53,946 nt of DNA from an uncultured Clostridia bacterium (GTDB lineage Bacteria; Bacillota; Clostridia; Christensenellales; UBA1242). Location: the NCBI GenBank assembly GCA_947593585.1, contig CANQDP010000002.1:1-53946 (forward strand). The letters run 5' to 3'. The notes beneath the pieces are model-generated. The model searched no databases and was not told where the DNA came from. It saw only the letters and a program-made list of their open reading frames with translations. The position numbers and the translations under genes were made by a program. Shown in pieces: positions 32,686-42,182 of the stretch (within the stretch, counting starts at the first letter, position 1; each line of letters opens with the position of its first letter).

Positions 32686-33501
32686 ATGTTTGAAATTTCA
32701 GTGTTGACATCTGTGTATAAAAACGATTTGGCTCAAAATGTTAGAGCGGCGTTTGAAAGTGTGCTAAATCAAACTTTAAAGCCTAGCCAAATTGTTGTGG
32801 TGAGAGATGGAGCGGTTGGAGAAGAACTGCAAAAGGTTTTAGATGAATATAAATCAAATCCACTTTTCACAATAGTGGAGAGAGAAAATAATTTAGGGTT
32901 GGGCAAAACTCTAAGAGAGGGCACAGACTATTGCAAGTTTGAATATATCGCGCGAATGGATAGTGATGACATTGCACTTCCAACTCGCTTTGAAAAGCAA
33001 ATAGCCTGCTTTAAAAAGGATGAAAGCCTAGATTTGGTGGGCACAAACGGCGTTGAGTTTGTGAACGAACTTGAAAATGTGGCGGGTGTGAAAGCCGTGC
33101 CTGAAACGGATGAAGAAATCAAAAAGATGATGAAGTCTCGCTGCCCATTCTGCCACATGTCCGTGATGATGAAAAAGAGCGCACTAATTAAAGCGGGCGG
33201 ATATGAAGATTGGTTTTATGCTGAGGATTGGTATTTATGGATAAGAATGGCGCTTGCGGGTGCAAAGTTTTATAACATTCAAGAAAACTTGATGCAAATC
33301 CGCATTAATGAGGATACTTATGCTCGCCGCCACGGAATGAAATATTTTAAGAGCATAAAAAATCTTTTGAAGTTTATGAAGAAAAACAAGATGATTGGCT
33401 TCTTTGGATATTTAAAAGCGGTCATTCAAAGATTTGTTGGGCATGTGCTTGTGCCAAGAAAGTTTAAAGCAAGATTATATAAAAAGTTTATGAGGAAATA
33501 A
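32686..33501 (+). CDS. Family 2 glycosyltransferase
   Basis: The 271-residue enzyme has a GT-A N-terminus (SVLTSVYKNDL), an extended VVVRDGAVGEEL loop, and RMDSDDIALPTRFEKQ near residue 88 holding the DxD metal motif. SVMMKKSALIKAGGY and EDWYLWIRMALAG are typical of GT2 enzymes adding sugars to lipid-linked repeats. The start at 32686 follows GAGGAGAATT; a GTG further up belongs to that ribosome binding site. It follows the initiating transferase and precedes the polymerase. Confidence 0.88.
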   Translation: MFEISVLTSVYKNDLAQNVRAAFESVLNQTLKPSQIVVVRDGAVGEELQKVLDEYKSNPLFTIVERENNLGLGKTLREGTDYCKFEYIARMDSDDIALPTRFEKQIACFKKDESLDLVGTNGVEFVNELENVAGVKAVPETDEEIKKMMKSRCPFCHMSVMMKKSALIKAGGYEDWFYAEDWYLWIRMALAGAKFYNIQENLMQIRINEDTYARRHGMKYFKSIKNLLKFMKKNKMIGFFGYLKAVIQRFVGHVLVPRKFKARLYKKFMRK

Positions 33502-33502
33502 T

Positions 33503-34888
33503 ATGCAGCGAGCAATAAATTTTTATAAACGCCATTTTGAAATTGCAAACACAGTTATCATTTCACTAATGCTGGCAATCAGTTGTTTCTTGAAATATTT
33601 TTTCATTCCCGCTGCGGTTTTTGCTCTGATTGTTGCCATTTTTTATGACATAAATCAAAACATCAAGATGGTGCTTTTCTTTTATCCGTTCAAAATAATT
33701 TGCGGGGCGGCGCTTGACTATATCTATGTGGGCGTTTTGCTCATTTTGCTCGTGAAATATATCATTGAAATTAACAAAAAGCAAAAGCGTTTCAATTTCA
33801 AACTCTTCACCATATTGCTGGTGATGACGGTGTATCTTCTGCTTCCATTTCATTGGATTGGCTTCTATAATTTTTCTAGATACCTCATTTTCTATCCTTA
33901 CATTTATTTAATTTATGAATATAGGAAAGAGCTTAATTTCAGTGAAATCGTTTGCTGGTTTAGCTTGGCTATAGTTGTGTCTTGCGCGATGGGTTTCCTT
34001 GCTCCTATTGCGCCTTATTTGGACAGCGTTGTTTCCAAGGTTATTCCATGTGCGGGCACTTCGTCCACAAGATTTGCCGGGCTATTTAGCCATCCAAACA
34101 ATATGGCAACAAACATCTTGGTGGCAATGAGCCTGCTCGCCACATTGCTATATCTAAACAAAGTGAAATTTTCCACCTTTTGCATTTTGTTTATCCCAAT
34201 GTATGTGTTTGGCTTTCTATCAATAGCAAGGCTATTTGTTGTGGCATTTGCCGTGCTTATGATTGTGTTTGTTCCGCTATATGCAGTTAAATATAAAAAG
34301 CAATCGGTGAAGCCGTTAATTATTATTTTATTGTTGCTTGCCATGTGCTCGATAGCAATGATTCATCCGGCGAAGTTATATCTTGGCAGGCTAGACCAAG
34401 GTGTGGCAATGCCAGATATGAATTTTGATGAGGAAACTTGGGAGCTAATTTATAATGGCAAAATTCGTTATGACCCGGGCAGGCTTGGGCTGTGGAAAAT
34501 GTATTTAATAAGTTGGGCTCATTCACCTTACACAATTTTGTTTGGCTGGGGAGCGAGTGGTCCAAACATAGGCAGAATGGATGCTCACAACGCGTTTATT
34601 AAATATCTTCATAGGCACGGCATTGTGGGATATGTGTTGCTTGCAATGTTAATTATCTATATGATTGATTTCAAAAAACTTAAAGCGAACATTGCTTGGG
34701 CGTGCTTGGCGTTCATTCCAATTATTGCCACATTTATGTTAGACCCAGTGTGGGTGGACCAAGAAATTCCACTATATATAATTCTTTTCTCAATTGTGAG
34801 CATTGGCTCATCAAAAGAAAAGCAAAAGCCTAGCGAAAAAGAAAGCCAAGAGCAAATCATAAGGAGGGGCAGTGGACAAATTAATTAG
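33503..34888 (+). CDS. O-antigen ligase/polymerase-like membrane protein
   Basis: The 461-residue protein has about eleven hydrophobic segments and a large outer loop, the layout of Wzy polymerases and WaaL-type ligases. The loop includes GRLGLWKMYLISWAHSPYTILFGWG near residue 330 and DAHNAFIKYLHRHGIVGYV near 360, matching the R...W...P--hhGxG and HNxhhxxhxxxGhhG pattern of the family. It likely polymerises repeat units outside the membrane. It lies one base behind the upstream glycosyltransferase and its end overlaps the next gene by 17 bases. Confidence 0.8.
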   Translation: MQRAINFYKRHFEIANTVIISLMLAISCFLKYFFIPAAVFALIVAIFYDINQNIKMVLFFYPFKIICGAALDYIYVGVLLILLVKYIIEINKKQKRFNFKLFTILLVMTVYLLLPFHWIGFYNFSRYLIFYPYIYLIYEYRKELNFSEIVCWFSLAIVVSCAMGFLAPIAPYLDSVVSKVIPCAGTSSTRFAGLFSHPNNMATNILVAMSLLATLLYLNKVKFSTFCILFIPMYVFGFLSIARLFVVAFAVLMIVFVPLYAVKYKKQSVKPLIIILLLLAMCSIAMIHPAKLYLGRLDQGVAMPDMNFDEETWELIYNGKIRYDPGRLGLWKMYLISWAHSPYTILFGWGASGPNIGRMDAHNAFIKYLHRHGIVGYVLLAMLIIYMIDFKKLKANIAWACLAFIPIIATFMLDPVWVDQEIPLYIILFSIVSIGSSKEKQKPSEKESQEQIIRRGSGQIN

Positions 34889-35876
34889 CGTGATTGTTCC
34901 CGTTTATAAAGTTGAAAAATATTTAAGCAAATGTGTGGATAGCATTATTAATCAAACTTATAAAAATTTGGAAATAATTTTAGTGGATGATGGCAGCCCG
35001 GATAACTCGGGCAAAATGTGTGATGAATATGCAAAAAAAGATGGACGCATAAAAGTTATTCACAAAGAGAATGCGGGCGTTTCACAAGCGAGAAACACGG
35101 GAATTGATGTTGCCAATGGCGATTTCATCGCCTTTGTGGATAGCGATGATTTCTTGTGTGAAGATATGTATGAAAAACTTATCAGCAAGCAGGCTGAGAG
35201 CGATGCGGACTTGGTGTTTTGTGAATATAGCCAGGTGAAGCCTAGCGGTGTTTATCCCGTGCAAGAGAGCATGCTAAACGAACTCTGCCAGAGCAAAAAC
35301 ATTATATATTTTTTAAATCATGACGTGGTTAGTTTCAACGGCAATAACGGTGTGCTGAAAAATCAGGTTATGGGCTATGTGTGGCGCATCCTTTATAAAA
35401 AGAGCGCACTTGCAGGTGTTAGATTTCCAACGGGCGTGAAGTATGCCGAAGATGTGCTTTTTCTCCTTGATGTGTTTAAAAAGCCAAACCTAAAATTGGC
35501 GTGTGTGAATGAGCCTCTTTATAACTATCTAATTCGACCAGATTCAGCAGCACACATTTATTTTCAGGACATAGTGGCAAATTTCACAAGTTATCTAAAT
35601 GCATTGAAGCAAAAGTTGGAGGGCACAGAAAACGAAAATGGCTATAAAGCACACATCTTTTTTAGTTACACAATCTGCGTGCTAAACCTAGTGCGATTTG
35701 GAAAAACCAAACAAATCAAAGCACTGAAAGAGTGGAATAAAGGTGAATATTATAAGGCGGATAAACCGCTAAACTTTAATTTTAAAAACAAACTAAAAGC
35801 ATTTTTAATTCATCATAAATTTCATTTTGTTTTAAAACTGATTTTGAAGATTTATGATAGGAGAAAGTATGACTGA
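34872..35876 (+). CDS. Family 2 glycosyltransferase, paralogue 1
   Basis: The 334-residue enzyme starts with GTG at 34872 behind AAGGAGG. It has LISVIVPVYKVEKYLSKC at the start, LVDDGSPDNSGKMCDEYA near 38 and VDSDDFL near 92. Its first roughly 190 coding bases are almost identical to those of the genes at 35869 and 36986, while the C-terminal two thirds differ. That suggests shared donor handling and different acceptors, maintained or shuffled by recombination. It overlaps both neighbours. Confidence 0.9.
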   Translation: MDKLISVIVPVYKVEKYLSKCVDSIINQTYKNLEIILVDDGSPDNSGKMCDEYAKKDGRIKVIHKENAGVSQARNTGIDVANGDFIAFVDSDDFLCEDMYEKLISKQAESDADLVFCEYSQVKPSGVYPVQESMLNELCQSKNIIYFLNHDVVSFNGNNGVLKNQVMGYVWRILYKKSALAGVRFPTGVKYAEDVLFLLDVFKKPNLKLACVNEPLYNYLIRPDSAAHIYFQDIVANFTSYLNALKQKLEGTENENGYKAHIFFSYTICVLNLVRFGKTKQIKALKEWNKGEYYKADKPLNFNFKNKLKAFLIHHKFHFVLKLILKIYDRRKYD

Positions 35877-36819
35877 TTTAGTTAGCGTGATTGTGCCTGT
35901 CTATAAAGTTGAAAAATATTTAAGCAAATGTGCGGATAGCATTATTAATCAAACTTATAAAAATTTAGAAATAATTTTAGTGGACGATGGCAGCCCAGAT
36001 AACTCAGGCAAAATGTGTGATGAATATGCAAAAAAAGATAGCCGAATAAAGGTTATTCACAAAGAGAATGGCGGGCTTTCTAGTGCAAGAAATGCGGGTT
36101 GCAAAATCAGCACAGGGAAATATGTTTATTTTGTTGATAGTGATGATTTCATTCATGAAAAAGCCATTGAAGATTTATTATCTAATCTAATTAAATATAA
36201 TGCAGACATTTCCATTGGCAACTCTATAAAGTTTACAGGGAAAGAGCGAGGCTCTTTCACAAACAAAGTGAAAATATTTGAAAAGGTCAAACTGTTTGAT
36301 TGTTACACAGATTATTATTCGCAAGCCATTTATGCGTGGAATAAATTAATGAAGGCTGAAATTGCAAAAGCACACCCATTCCCTGTGGGGAAATTGTGTG
36401 AAGATTCGTTCACCATGCACCTTTTCTTTAAAGAAGCAAATAGAATTGTGCTATCAAGCAATCAATATTATTATTATAGAGTGAACAATTCTGCAAGCAT
36501 AATGAACAGCATGATGAGCAAAAATAATTTTGACGAGGTGCTATCTCACCTTGCCAGATTAAAATTTTTTAAAGACAATAATTTTGATTTTAAATATATT
36601 GCGTACACTTATCAACTGCTAATAAATATTTTGATTTCTTATCAAATGAAACACAAAGTTTTAGAAATAAAACAAAAAAGCGAACAATTATATAAACAAT
36701 TAATTAGCGAGGCTAAAACAGAAAAATTTTATAATCAGTTTGACTTTAAAGTTAAATTCAAAATGTTTTTATTTCAGCATTGCAAGTGGCTTTTAAAACT
36801 TATCTTAGGGAATGATTAG
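35869..36819 (+). CDS. Family 2 glycosyltransferase, paralogue 2
   Basis: The 316-residue enzyme starts DLVSVIVPVYKVEKYLSKC and carries LVDDGSPDNSGKM and VDSDDFIHEKA. The C-terminal part reads KLCEDSFTMHLFFKEANRI and YYYRVNNSASIMNS, matching the acceptor side of GT2 enzymes such as those of capsule loci. The start at 35869 follows AGGAGAAAGT and overlaps the upstream stop by eight bases. The following 166-base gap holds a promoter for the third paralogue. Confidence 0.9.
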   Translation: MTDLVSVIVPVYKVEKYLSKCADSIINQTYKNLEIILVDDGSPDNSGKMCDEYAKKDSRIKVIHKENGGLSSARNAGCKISTGKYVYFVDSDDFIHEKAIEDLLSNLIKYNADISIGNSIKFTGKERGSFTNKVKIFEKVKLFDCYTDYYSQAIYAWNKLMKAEIAKAHPFPVGKLCEDSFTMHLFFKEANRIVLSSNQYYYYRVNNSASIMNSMMSKNNFDEVLSHLARLKFFKDNNFDFKYIAYTYQLLINILISYQMKHKVLEIKQKSEQLYKQLISEAKTEKFYNQFDFKVKFKMFLFQHCKWLLKLILGND

Positions 36820-36912
36820 CACAAATTAAGGAATTGAAAAGCACTGTCATTTTTGTGCTTTTGCTAGCATTTGAATTTTGTGCTTGCCAAATAATAATTC
36901 GGCGATGGCAAG

Positions 36913-36941
36913 TTGACAGCGAATATGAAATTTTATATACT
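36913..36941 (+). promoter_or_regulatory. Internal promoter ahead of the phase-variable glycosyltransferase
   Basis: TTGACA at 36913-36918, 17 bases, TATACT at 36936-36941. It lets the third paralogue and the flippase be expressed apart from the upstream operon. Confidence 0.65.
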
Positions 36942-36985
36942 CTAAATGAAATCTTGGCAAAATTTATAATTAAAAGGATGAATTT

Positions 36986-37923
36986 ATGGATAGTTTAGTT
37001 AGCGTGATTGTGCCCGTTTATAAAGTTGAAAAATATTTAAGCAAGTGTTTGGATAGCATTGTCAATCAAACATATAAAAATTTGGAAATAATTTTAGTGG
37101 ACGATGGAAGCCCAGATAACTCTGGCAAGATATGTGACGAATATGCCCAAAAGGATAGCAGGATAAAGGTTATCCACAAAGAAAACGGCGGGCTTTCTAG
37201 CGCAAGAAATGCAGGCTTAGACATCGCCACGGGTGAATATATTGCATTCGCTGATAGTGATGATAGTGTTCATCTCGATTTTGTGGAGAAACTATATAGG
37301 GCAATAAAAGAAGAGAATGCCGACATAGCCTGTTGCAGTGTGGAAGATTTTATTGAAGATAAAAATAAAATTGAATGCAATTTAGATGTGGATAAAAAAA
37401 CGGTTATTGAAGGCAAGGGGGGGGGTTCAAGTTTTATTATGACTTGGGCAGAAAATCCACAAATGTGGTTTGGAACAAACTTTATAAAAGGCATATTTTT
37501 GAAACACTGCGCTTTACAAATGGTAGAGTGTATGAAGATAGGGCAATATATCTGCACTTGCTTGCACAAAGCGAAAAAATGGTGTTTATCCCCGAAGCGC
37601 TTTACACCTACACAATTAGAAGCGGAAGCCTGATGAAATCTAATTTTGATGAAAAAAAGTTTTTATCGGTGAAAGCAAATTTTGAAGAGAGAGTTGAGTT
37701 TATTAAAACTAATTTTAGTGAGTTTCTTTCTAATGAAATCATTTCTTCATTTAAAAATTATTTTTCAGTGTATATAGTTTGCAATTCAAAAGAGATGAAG
37801 AAAAAGTTAAGGCAAGATTTTAAAGATAAATGGAAGGTTTATAAATCAAGCATATCGAAAAATCGTCCGTTCATTCAAAAACTTAAATTCTTTATCCAAA
37901 GAATGAAGGTTATGTATTTTTAA
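36986..37923 (+). pseudogene. Family 2 glycosyltransferase, paralogue 3, out of frame at a run of nine G
   Basis: The N-terminal half (LVSVIVPVYKVEKYLSKCLD, DDGSPDNSGKI, ADSDDSV) reads in one frame to the G-run at 37417-37425, after which the frame turns into an unrelated tail ending at 37633. The proper C-terminal half (RKSTNVVWNKLYKRHIFE, VYEDRAIYLHLLAQSEK) continues in the next frame to 37923. A tract of 10 or 7 G would join the halves into an enzyme of about 313 residues, the size of its paralogues. The nine-G form is therefore off. Slippage during replication could switch it; a sequencing error in the tract is the alternative. Confidence 0.8.
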
Positions 37924-37934
37924 GCAAGGAGAGT

Positions 37935-39458
37935 ATGGATAAAAAGAAGTCTATCTTAAATGTGGCAACTGCAATCTTTTTTAGGATTGCTCTCGTTTTG
38001 CTTGGATTGTTCACAACCAGATATTTAATCAAAATCATTGGCAATGAGGCAAACGGGTTAAACTCGCTTTACACTAGCATTGTTGGGTTTTTATCCATAG
38101 CTGAATTGGGCGTGGGCACGGCGATTAGTTTTTCTATGTATAAGCCAATCACAGAGGGCAACAAAGAAAAGGTGGCGGCAATTTATCGCCTGTTTGTGAA
38201 AATTTATTTAATCATTGGCACAATCATTTTTGTGGCAGGTTTGTGCATAATGCCTGCGCTAAAGTTCCTCGCCAAAGACTATAACGGACAAAACTTACAT
38301 TTAACATTTTTCATAATGCTTGTGTCTGTGGTGGCGACCTATCTGTTTAGTGCAAAAGTTTCAGTGATAGACGCGTTTAAAAACAACTATATTTCCACCG
38401 CTCTAAATTCATTTTCTTTAATCTTGCAATATGCCTTGCAAATCACAGTGCTGTTTGCCACAAAATCATTCGTTGCGTTCTTGCTCTGCCGTGTGGTGGC
38501 TGCGCTTGTGCATTGGCTGTTGGTGGAAATCGTGTTTAGGAAAAAATATGGTGCGCTCACAAAGATAAAATCTAAAATTGACGGCGAAACCAAAACGGAA
38601 ATTGTGAAAAACACCAAAGCCATGTTCTTTCATAAGATTGGCACCGTGTTGGTGAACACCGCCGATAGCCTTATTATCTCTGCAATGCTTGGCGTGGCAA
38701 TCTTGGGCAAATATTCAAACTATATCACTGTGATGACGGCAATGACAGGCACAATAACATTGTTCTTCACTCCGCTCACGGCAATTATTGGGCACCTTTG
38801 CGCCAAGGAAGATGAGGAAAAGCAAAAAAAATATTTCAACTTTTTATTGTATCTTAATTTCATCATTGGCACGGTTTTCTTTTTGGGATATTATGCCGTG
38901 ATTGATGATGTGGTGGCAATTTTCTTTGGCGGAGATTTGCTCATGGGCAAAAGCGTTTCGTTTATCATCACGGTGAATTATTTCATTCAGTTTATGAGGC
39001 AGGTGGTGTTGCTATTTAGAGATGCCACAGGCACATTTTATCACGATAGATTTAAGCCCCTCATTGAAGGCGTGGTGAATGTGGTGCTTTCCATAATCTT
39101 TGCAAAGTTCTTTGGCGTGGTGGGCGTGTTGGTCGCCACAGTGATTACAAATCTCTTAATCTGCCATGTGGTTGAGCCACTTGTGTTGTTTAAAAAAGCG
39201 TTCCACTCATCGCCTAAAAAACACTATCTGCAAAATTATCTTTTCATTTTGGTGTTTGTGTTGCTTCTGGTCGGGCTCAACTTTATAATGGTGGACATAG
39301 CAAATCGTTGGCTGAGCATTTTGGCAAATGGGTTTATTGCAGTGGGAATTGCACTCGTGCCAATAATTTTAATTTTCGTGTTTAACAAATCTTTTAGAAA
39401 TAAGATAAAAGATTTGGCAGCCTCGCTAATGCGCAAAATAAAAAAACGCAAGGATTAA
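37935..39458 (+). CDS. Wzx-type oligosaccharide flippase (MOP superfamily)
   Basis: The 507-residue protein has about 12-14 hydrophobic segments and the opening ILNVATAIFFRIALVLLGLFTTRYLIKIIGNEANGLNSLY typical in shape of polysaccharide exporters (IGxExxGLxxLY-like turn). It would flip lipid-linked repeat units to the outer face for the Wzy-like polymerase. GGAGAGT precedes the ATG. Its stop codon shares TTAA with the convergent gene and sits in the loop of a terminator. Confidence 0.85.
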   Translation: MDKKKSILNVATAIFFRIALVLLGLFTTRYLIKIIGNEANGLNSLYTSIVGFLSIAELGVGTAISFSMYKPITEGNKEKVAAIYRLFVKIYLIIGTIIFVAGLCIMPALKFLAKDYNGQNLHLTFFIMLVSVVATYLFSAKVSVIDAFKNNYISTALNSFSLILQYALQITVLFATKSFVAFLLCRVVAALVHWLLVEIVFRKKYGALTKIKSKIDGETKTEIVKNTKAMFFHKIGTVLVNTADSLIISAMLGVAILGKYSNYITVMTAMTGTITLFFTPLTAIIGHLCAKEDEEKQKKYFNFLLYLNFIIGTVFFLGYYAVIDDVVAIFFGGDLLMGKSVSFIITVNYFIQFMRQVVLLFRDATGTFYHDRFKPLIEGVVNVVLSIIFAKFFGVVGVLVATVITNLLICHVVEPLVLFKKAFHSSPKKHYLQNYLFILVFVLLLVGLNFIMVDIANRWLSILANGFIAVGIALVPIILIFVFNKSFRNKIKDLAASLMRKIKKRKD

Positions 39459-39473
39459 CCTTGCGTTTTTTCT
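39441..39473. terminator. Bidirectional terminator with both stop codons in its loop
   Basis: AACGCAAGG and CCTTGCGTT form a perfect 9-bp stem flanked by A-run and T-run. The loop ATTAA holds the overlapping TAA stops of the two convergent genes (39455-39458). Confidence 0.85.
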
Positions 39474-40744
39474 TTTTCTTTGGCAAATAATATCATCATA
39501 CAAACCATTAAGAGCATCATGTTTACGCATTTAAAGGTGTTGTCGCACAGGCTTTCAAGCAAAAACCAAATGAGTGGCAGGCTGCTTGCAAAGGTTGGTT
39601 TCACCTTGATTTCTCTTATGAATAAGTAAGCAATAAACCCAAGAGCCACAATGCCAACTAGCCCGAAGCGATAAAGCAAGAAGATATATAAATTATGGCT
39701 GGCGCGTGCGGTTTGCTGTGCGTGGATAAACACTTCTTCGCTAAACATTCCGTGCCCGAATAGGAAGCCGATTGGGCTGTCAACTGTTGCAATGAGATAG
39801 TCCTTCCAAATGTCGTCCCTACCCGTTAAAAGTGAATTTAAGAAGTTGCCATTGTTGGTGGCAAATCTGTTAAATATTTGAAGCACAAACCTCCATGAAA
39901 CTGCAAGCAAAATTGCAAGAATTAGCAAGAAAATGAGGAAGTAAACCAATCGTTTTTTCGTGTTTTGCTTTAAGAATAGCACCAAGAAGATTATGCTAAA
40001 TAGGGCAAGGAGCACAATGCCCGTTTTTGAAAGTGTGGCAAGAATTGCTGCGGCAGAAAGCAGATATATTGCGAAAAACTGCCACATCTTGATTTTTTGG
40101 GTTGAAAATGCGTAGATATAATAAGTGATGATTAGCAGTGCGCGCATATATAGATAGTTTGGGTGATTGACAAACGCCGTGAAACGCCTTTCATATAAGC
40201 ACGAATATTGATATTTTGGCAAAACGAAAGTGAAAAGTGAAAGCGTGCAAGATAAAATAAACCCAAGCAAGAAATAGTTCATAATTTGGTGGACATCTAA
40301 ATCTTTTCTCATTGCAAAGGCACAGTAGAAAATTGGCAAGTAAGTTAGATATGCAATAGCACCAATTTTTATTGGGAAAAACAAACTAACCACCAAGCCA
40401 AACAAATCAAAGCAAATTACAGAGATGAAGAGTGCAAGATGAATTTTGTATTGCCCACGCTTAACGCCAATGAGATAGCGAATAAACATTATCACTGCGA
40501 AAATTGCCGTGGTGGCAACAAAGGTGGATTCGTATGTGATGTTGCTCAAAGTGAAGCAGTGAAGGAAGAGGTAAATGCAAAAGCAACTCTGCACAGGCAA
40601 ACAGAAAAACATAAAAAACGCAAAAACAGGCATTGCAATTTCAATCCATTTGCAATAGCCGCTCATCAAATAGATTAGCAATAAAATTAGGCAACTAATA
40701 AGCGTTTTGTTTTTTAAGAATGCTTTTAATTTTGCTTGAAACAT
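39455..40744 (-). CDS. O-antigen ligase-like membrane protein, second of the locus
   Basis: The 429-residue membrane protein has about ten or more hydrophobic segments and a C-terminal loop LLTGRDDIWKDYLIATVDSPIGFLFGHG followed by ASHNLYIFLLYRFGLVGIVALG, the same R--W...G-G...HN...G--G pattern as the polymerase at 33503. It may be a second polymerase or the ligase that joins chains to the wall or lipid. The start at 40744 follows TAGGATGAAT; earlier in-frame codons lie in the promoter (TGC-TATACT upstream). Confidence 0.75.
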   Translation of the reverse strand: MFQAKLKAFLKNKTLISCLILLLIYLMSGYCKWIEIAMPVFAFFMFFCLPVQSCFCIYLFLHCFTLSNITYESTFVATTAIFAVIMFIRYLIGVKRGQYKIHLALFISVICFDLFGLVVSLFFPIKIGAIAYLTYLPIFYCAFAMRKDLDVHQIMNYFLLGFILSCTLSLFTFVLPKYQYSCLYERRFTAFVNHPNYLYMRALLIITYYIYAFSTQKIKMWQFFAIYLLSAAAILATLSKTGIVLLALFSIIFLVLFLKQNTKKRLVYFLIFLLILAILLAVSWRFVLQIFNRFATNNGNFLNSLLTGRDDIWKDYLIATVDSPIGFLFGHGMFSEEVFIHAQQTARASHNLYIFLLYRFGLVGIVALGFIAYLFIREIKVKPTFASSLPLIWFLLESLCDNTFKCVNMMLLMVCMMILFAKEKEKTQG

Positions 40745-40797
40745 ATTCATCCTATTGAGAAAGTATAGCAAATTAAAAGCGGAATGTCAATGGTTGA

Positions 40798-41526
40798 CTA
40801 GCCCAAAATCAATTCAAACGCAAGAAGCAAAATAAAGCCAACGGCAAACCCAATCGAGCCAAGGTGCGAGTTGGTTTTGGATTCTGGAATCATTTCTTCT
40901 GTGGACACATACATCATCACGCCGGCAGAAAATGCCAAAAACCACGGCATGAGAGCGCTGAGTTTGGCGGATATGAATAATCCAAACAAGGCAAACACGG
41001 GCTCAACCGCACCGCTCAGCACACCATATAAAAATGACTTTTTATTTCCCAAGCGGTTTTTAAGCGTGAAACTGACAGCCATGCCTTCCGGCACATTTTG
41101 AAGGGCAACGCCTGCAGCCAAGAATAGAGAGGAAAGGATTGAATTGCCTCCGGCGGCAATCGCTCCGCCAAAGGACAATCCCACAATAAGTCCTTCGGGA
41201 ATGTTGTGTACAGTGATTGCCAACATAAAGTTTGATTGCGGGCCCGTCTGCTTAAATGCCTTGTCTATAAAAAGCATAAAGAGGTTGCCAATCACTAGCC
41301 CGCCCAAAACGGGCAAAACTTTAAAAGAACCATCGGCAAGACTTATTGCGGGATATATCAATTCACAAAAGCAGGCGGCAAACATGATGCCACTTGCAAA
41401 GCCTAAAATTAGAGCGTTTAGATTTGTGCCGATGTTTTTCTTGAAAAAGAACACAAAAGCACTTCCAAGGCTTGTGGCAAAAAATATTAATAAAATTCCA
41501 AAAATTGAAATTAGAGTGCAGTTCAT
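40798..41526 (-). CDS. ZIP-family metal transporter
   Basis: ZIP proteins import zinc, iron or manganese. The 242-residue product has eight hydrophobic segments, the helix IV motif VHNIPEGLIVGLSFGGA near residue 106 and the helix V motif QNVPEGMAVSF near 142, which carry the metal-binding His/Asn/Glu residues. Size matches the ZupT/GufA branch. The start at 41526 lies six bases after TAGTAT on the minus strand, without a ribosome binding site, so it is predicted leaderless. Confidence 0.9.
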   Translation of the reverse strand: MNCTLISIFGILLIFFATSLGSAFVFFFKKNIGTNLNALILGFASGIMFAACFCELIYPAISLADGSFKVLPVLGGLVIGNLFMLFIDKAFKQTGPQSNFMLAITVHNIPEGLIVGLSFGGAIAAGGNSILSSLFLAAGVALQNVPEGMAVSFTLKNRLGNKKSFLYGVLSGAVEPVFALFGLFISAKLSALMPWFLAFSAGVMMYVSTEEMIPESKTNSHLGSIGFAVGFILLLAFELILG

Positions 41527-41532
41527 CAATTC

Positions 41533-41538
41533 ATACTA
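41533..41538 (-). promoter_or_regulatory. -10 box for the leaderless ZIP gene
   Basis: On the minus strand TAGTAT (41538-41533) followed by six bases and ATG. Confidence 0.5.
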
Positions 41539-41710
41539 TGTTTTTTGCTTGTGTTAGGTGAAAATTAAATTTGCAAAAAAATAATAAAAAAATTGCAAAC
41601 ATTTATTTTGCAATTAAAAAATATTTTTAAATTAATAATTTATTATTTTTTATTATTTTTTTTAATTTTTAGTATATTTTTCACAATTTTTAATAAAATT
41701 CAATGAATTT

Positions 41711-42127
41711 TTAAGAATTTTTTAAAATTTCGCTCAAATTTATTGCATTATCAAAAGATAGATAAATGCAGCGGCCATTCAATTTGCCTTGATGTTCTCT
41801 TATTAGGTTTAAGCCATAGCATTCATTTTCCAACCTAAAAAGCAGGGCTTCGAAAGGCAGTTCGTTAAGCGTAAGGGTTGAATTAAAGTTTAGTTTAATC
41901 CATTCACCACGCTTTAATTCTTCCCTTGTTTCATTGTCTAGACTAACGCCAAATGCTGGCTGAATAAGTGCGCCTTCAAATTTGCCAATAATGGCAGATA
42001 GAGTTAAATCAAACGCTTGCTCTTTTAATTGAAGTTTTTTAGTTTTGCCATTTTTAAAAATCTCTATCGATTGCACCTTGCTTAAAATAGATTTTATATC
42101 TCTGCTATCATCATTTAAAATTAGCAT
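41711..42127 (-). CDS. Hypothetical protein, 138 residues
   Basis: Not recognised. The protein is mixed alpha/beta with a likely strand-rich middle (GEWIKLNFNSTLTLNELPFEA) and a C-terminal CIYLSFDNAINLSEILK. The start at 42127 follows GGAGGCATA. The reading frame stays open far upstream through the tRNA-Ser gene, but that part is not coding. Confidence 0.55.
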   Translation of the reverse strand: MLILNDDSRDIKSILSKVQSIEIFKNGKTKKLQLKEQAFDLTLSAIIGKFEGALIQPAFGVSLDNETREELKRGEWIKLNFNSTLTLNELPFEALLFRLENECYGLNLIREHQGKLNGRCIYLSFDNAINLSEILKNS

Positions 42128-42182
42128 TATGCCTCCAATTAATTTTATCCAAATTTCATAAAATAAACCAAACCAACTTTTA

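Noticed and set aside
37444..37923. Separate small gene starting at TTG 37444
   Set aside because: It is clearly the C-terminal half of the upstream glycosyltransferase and has no ribosome binding site.
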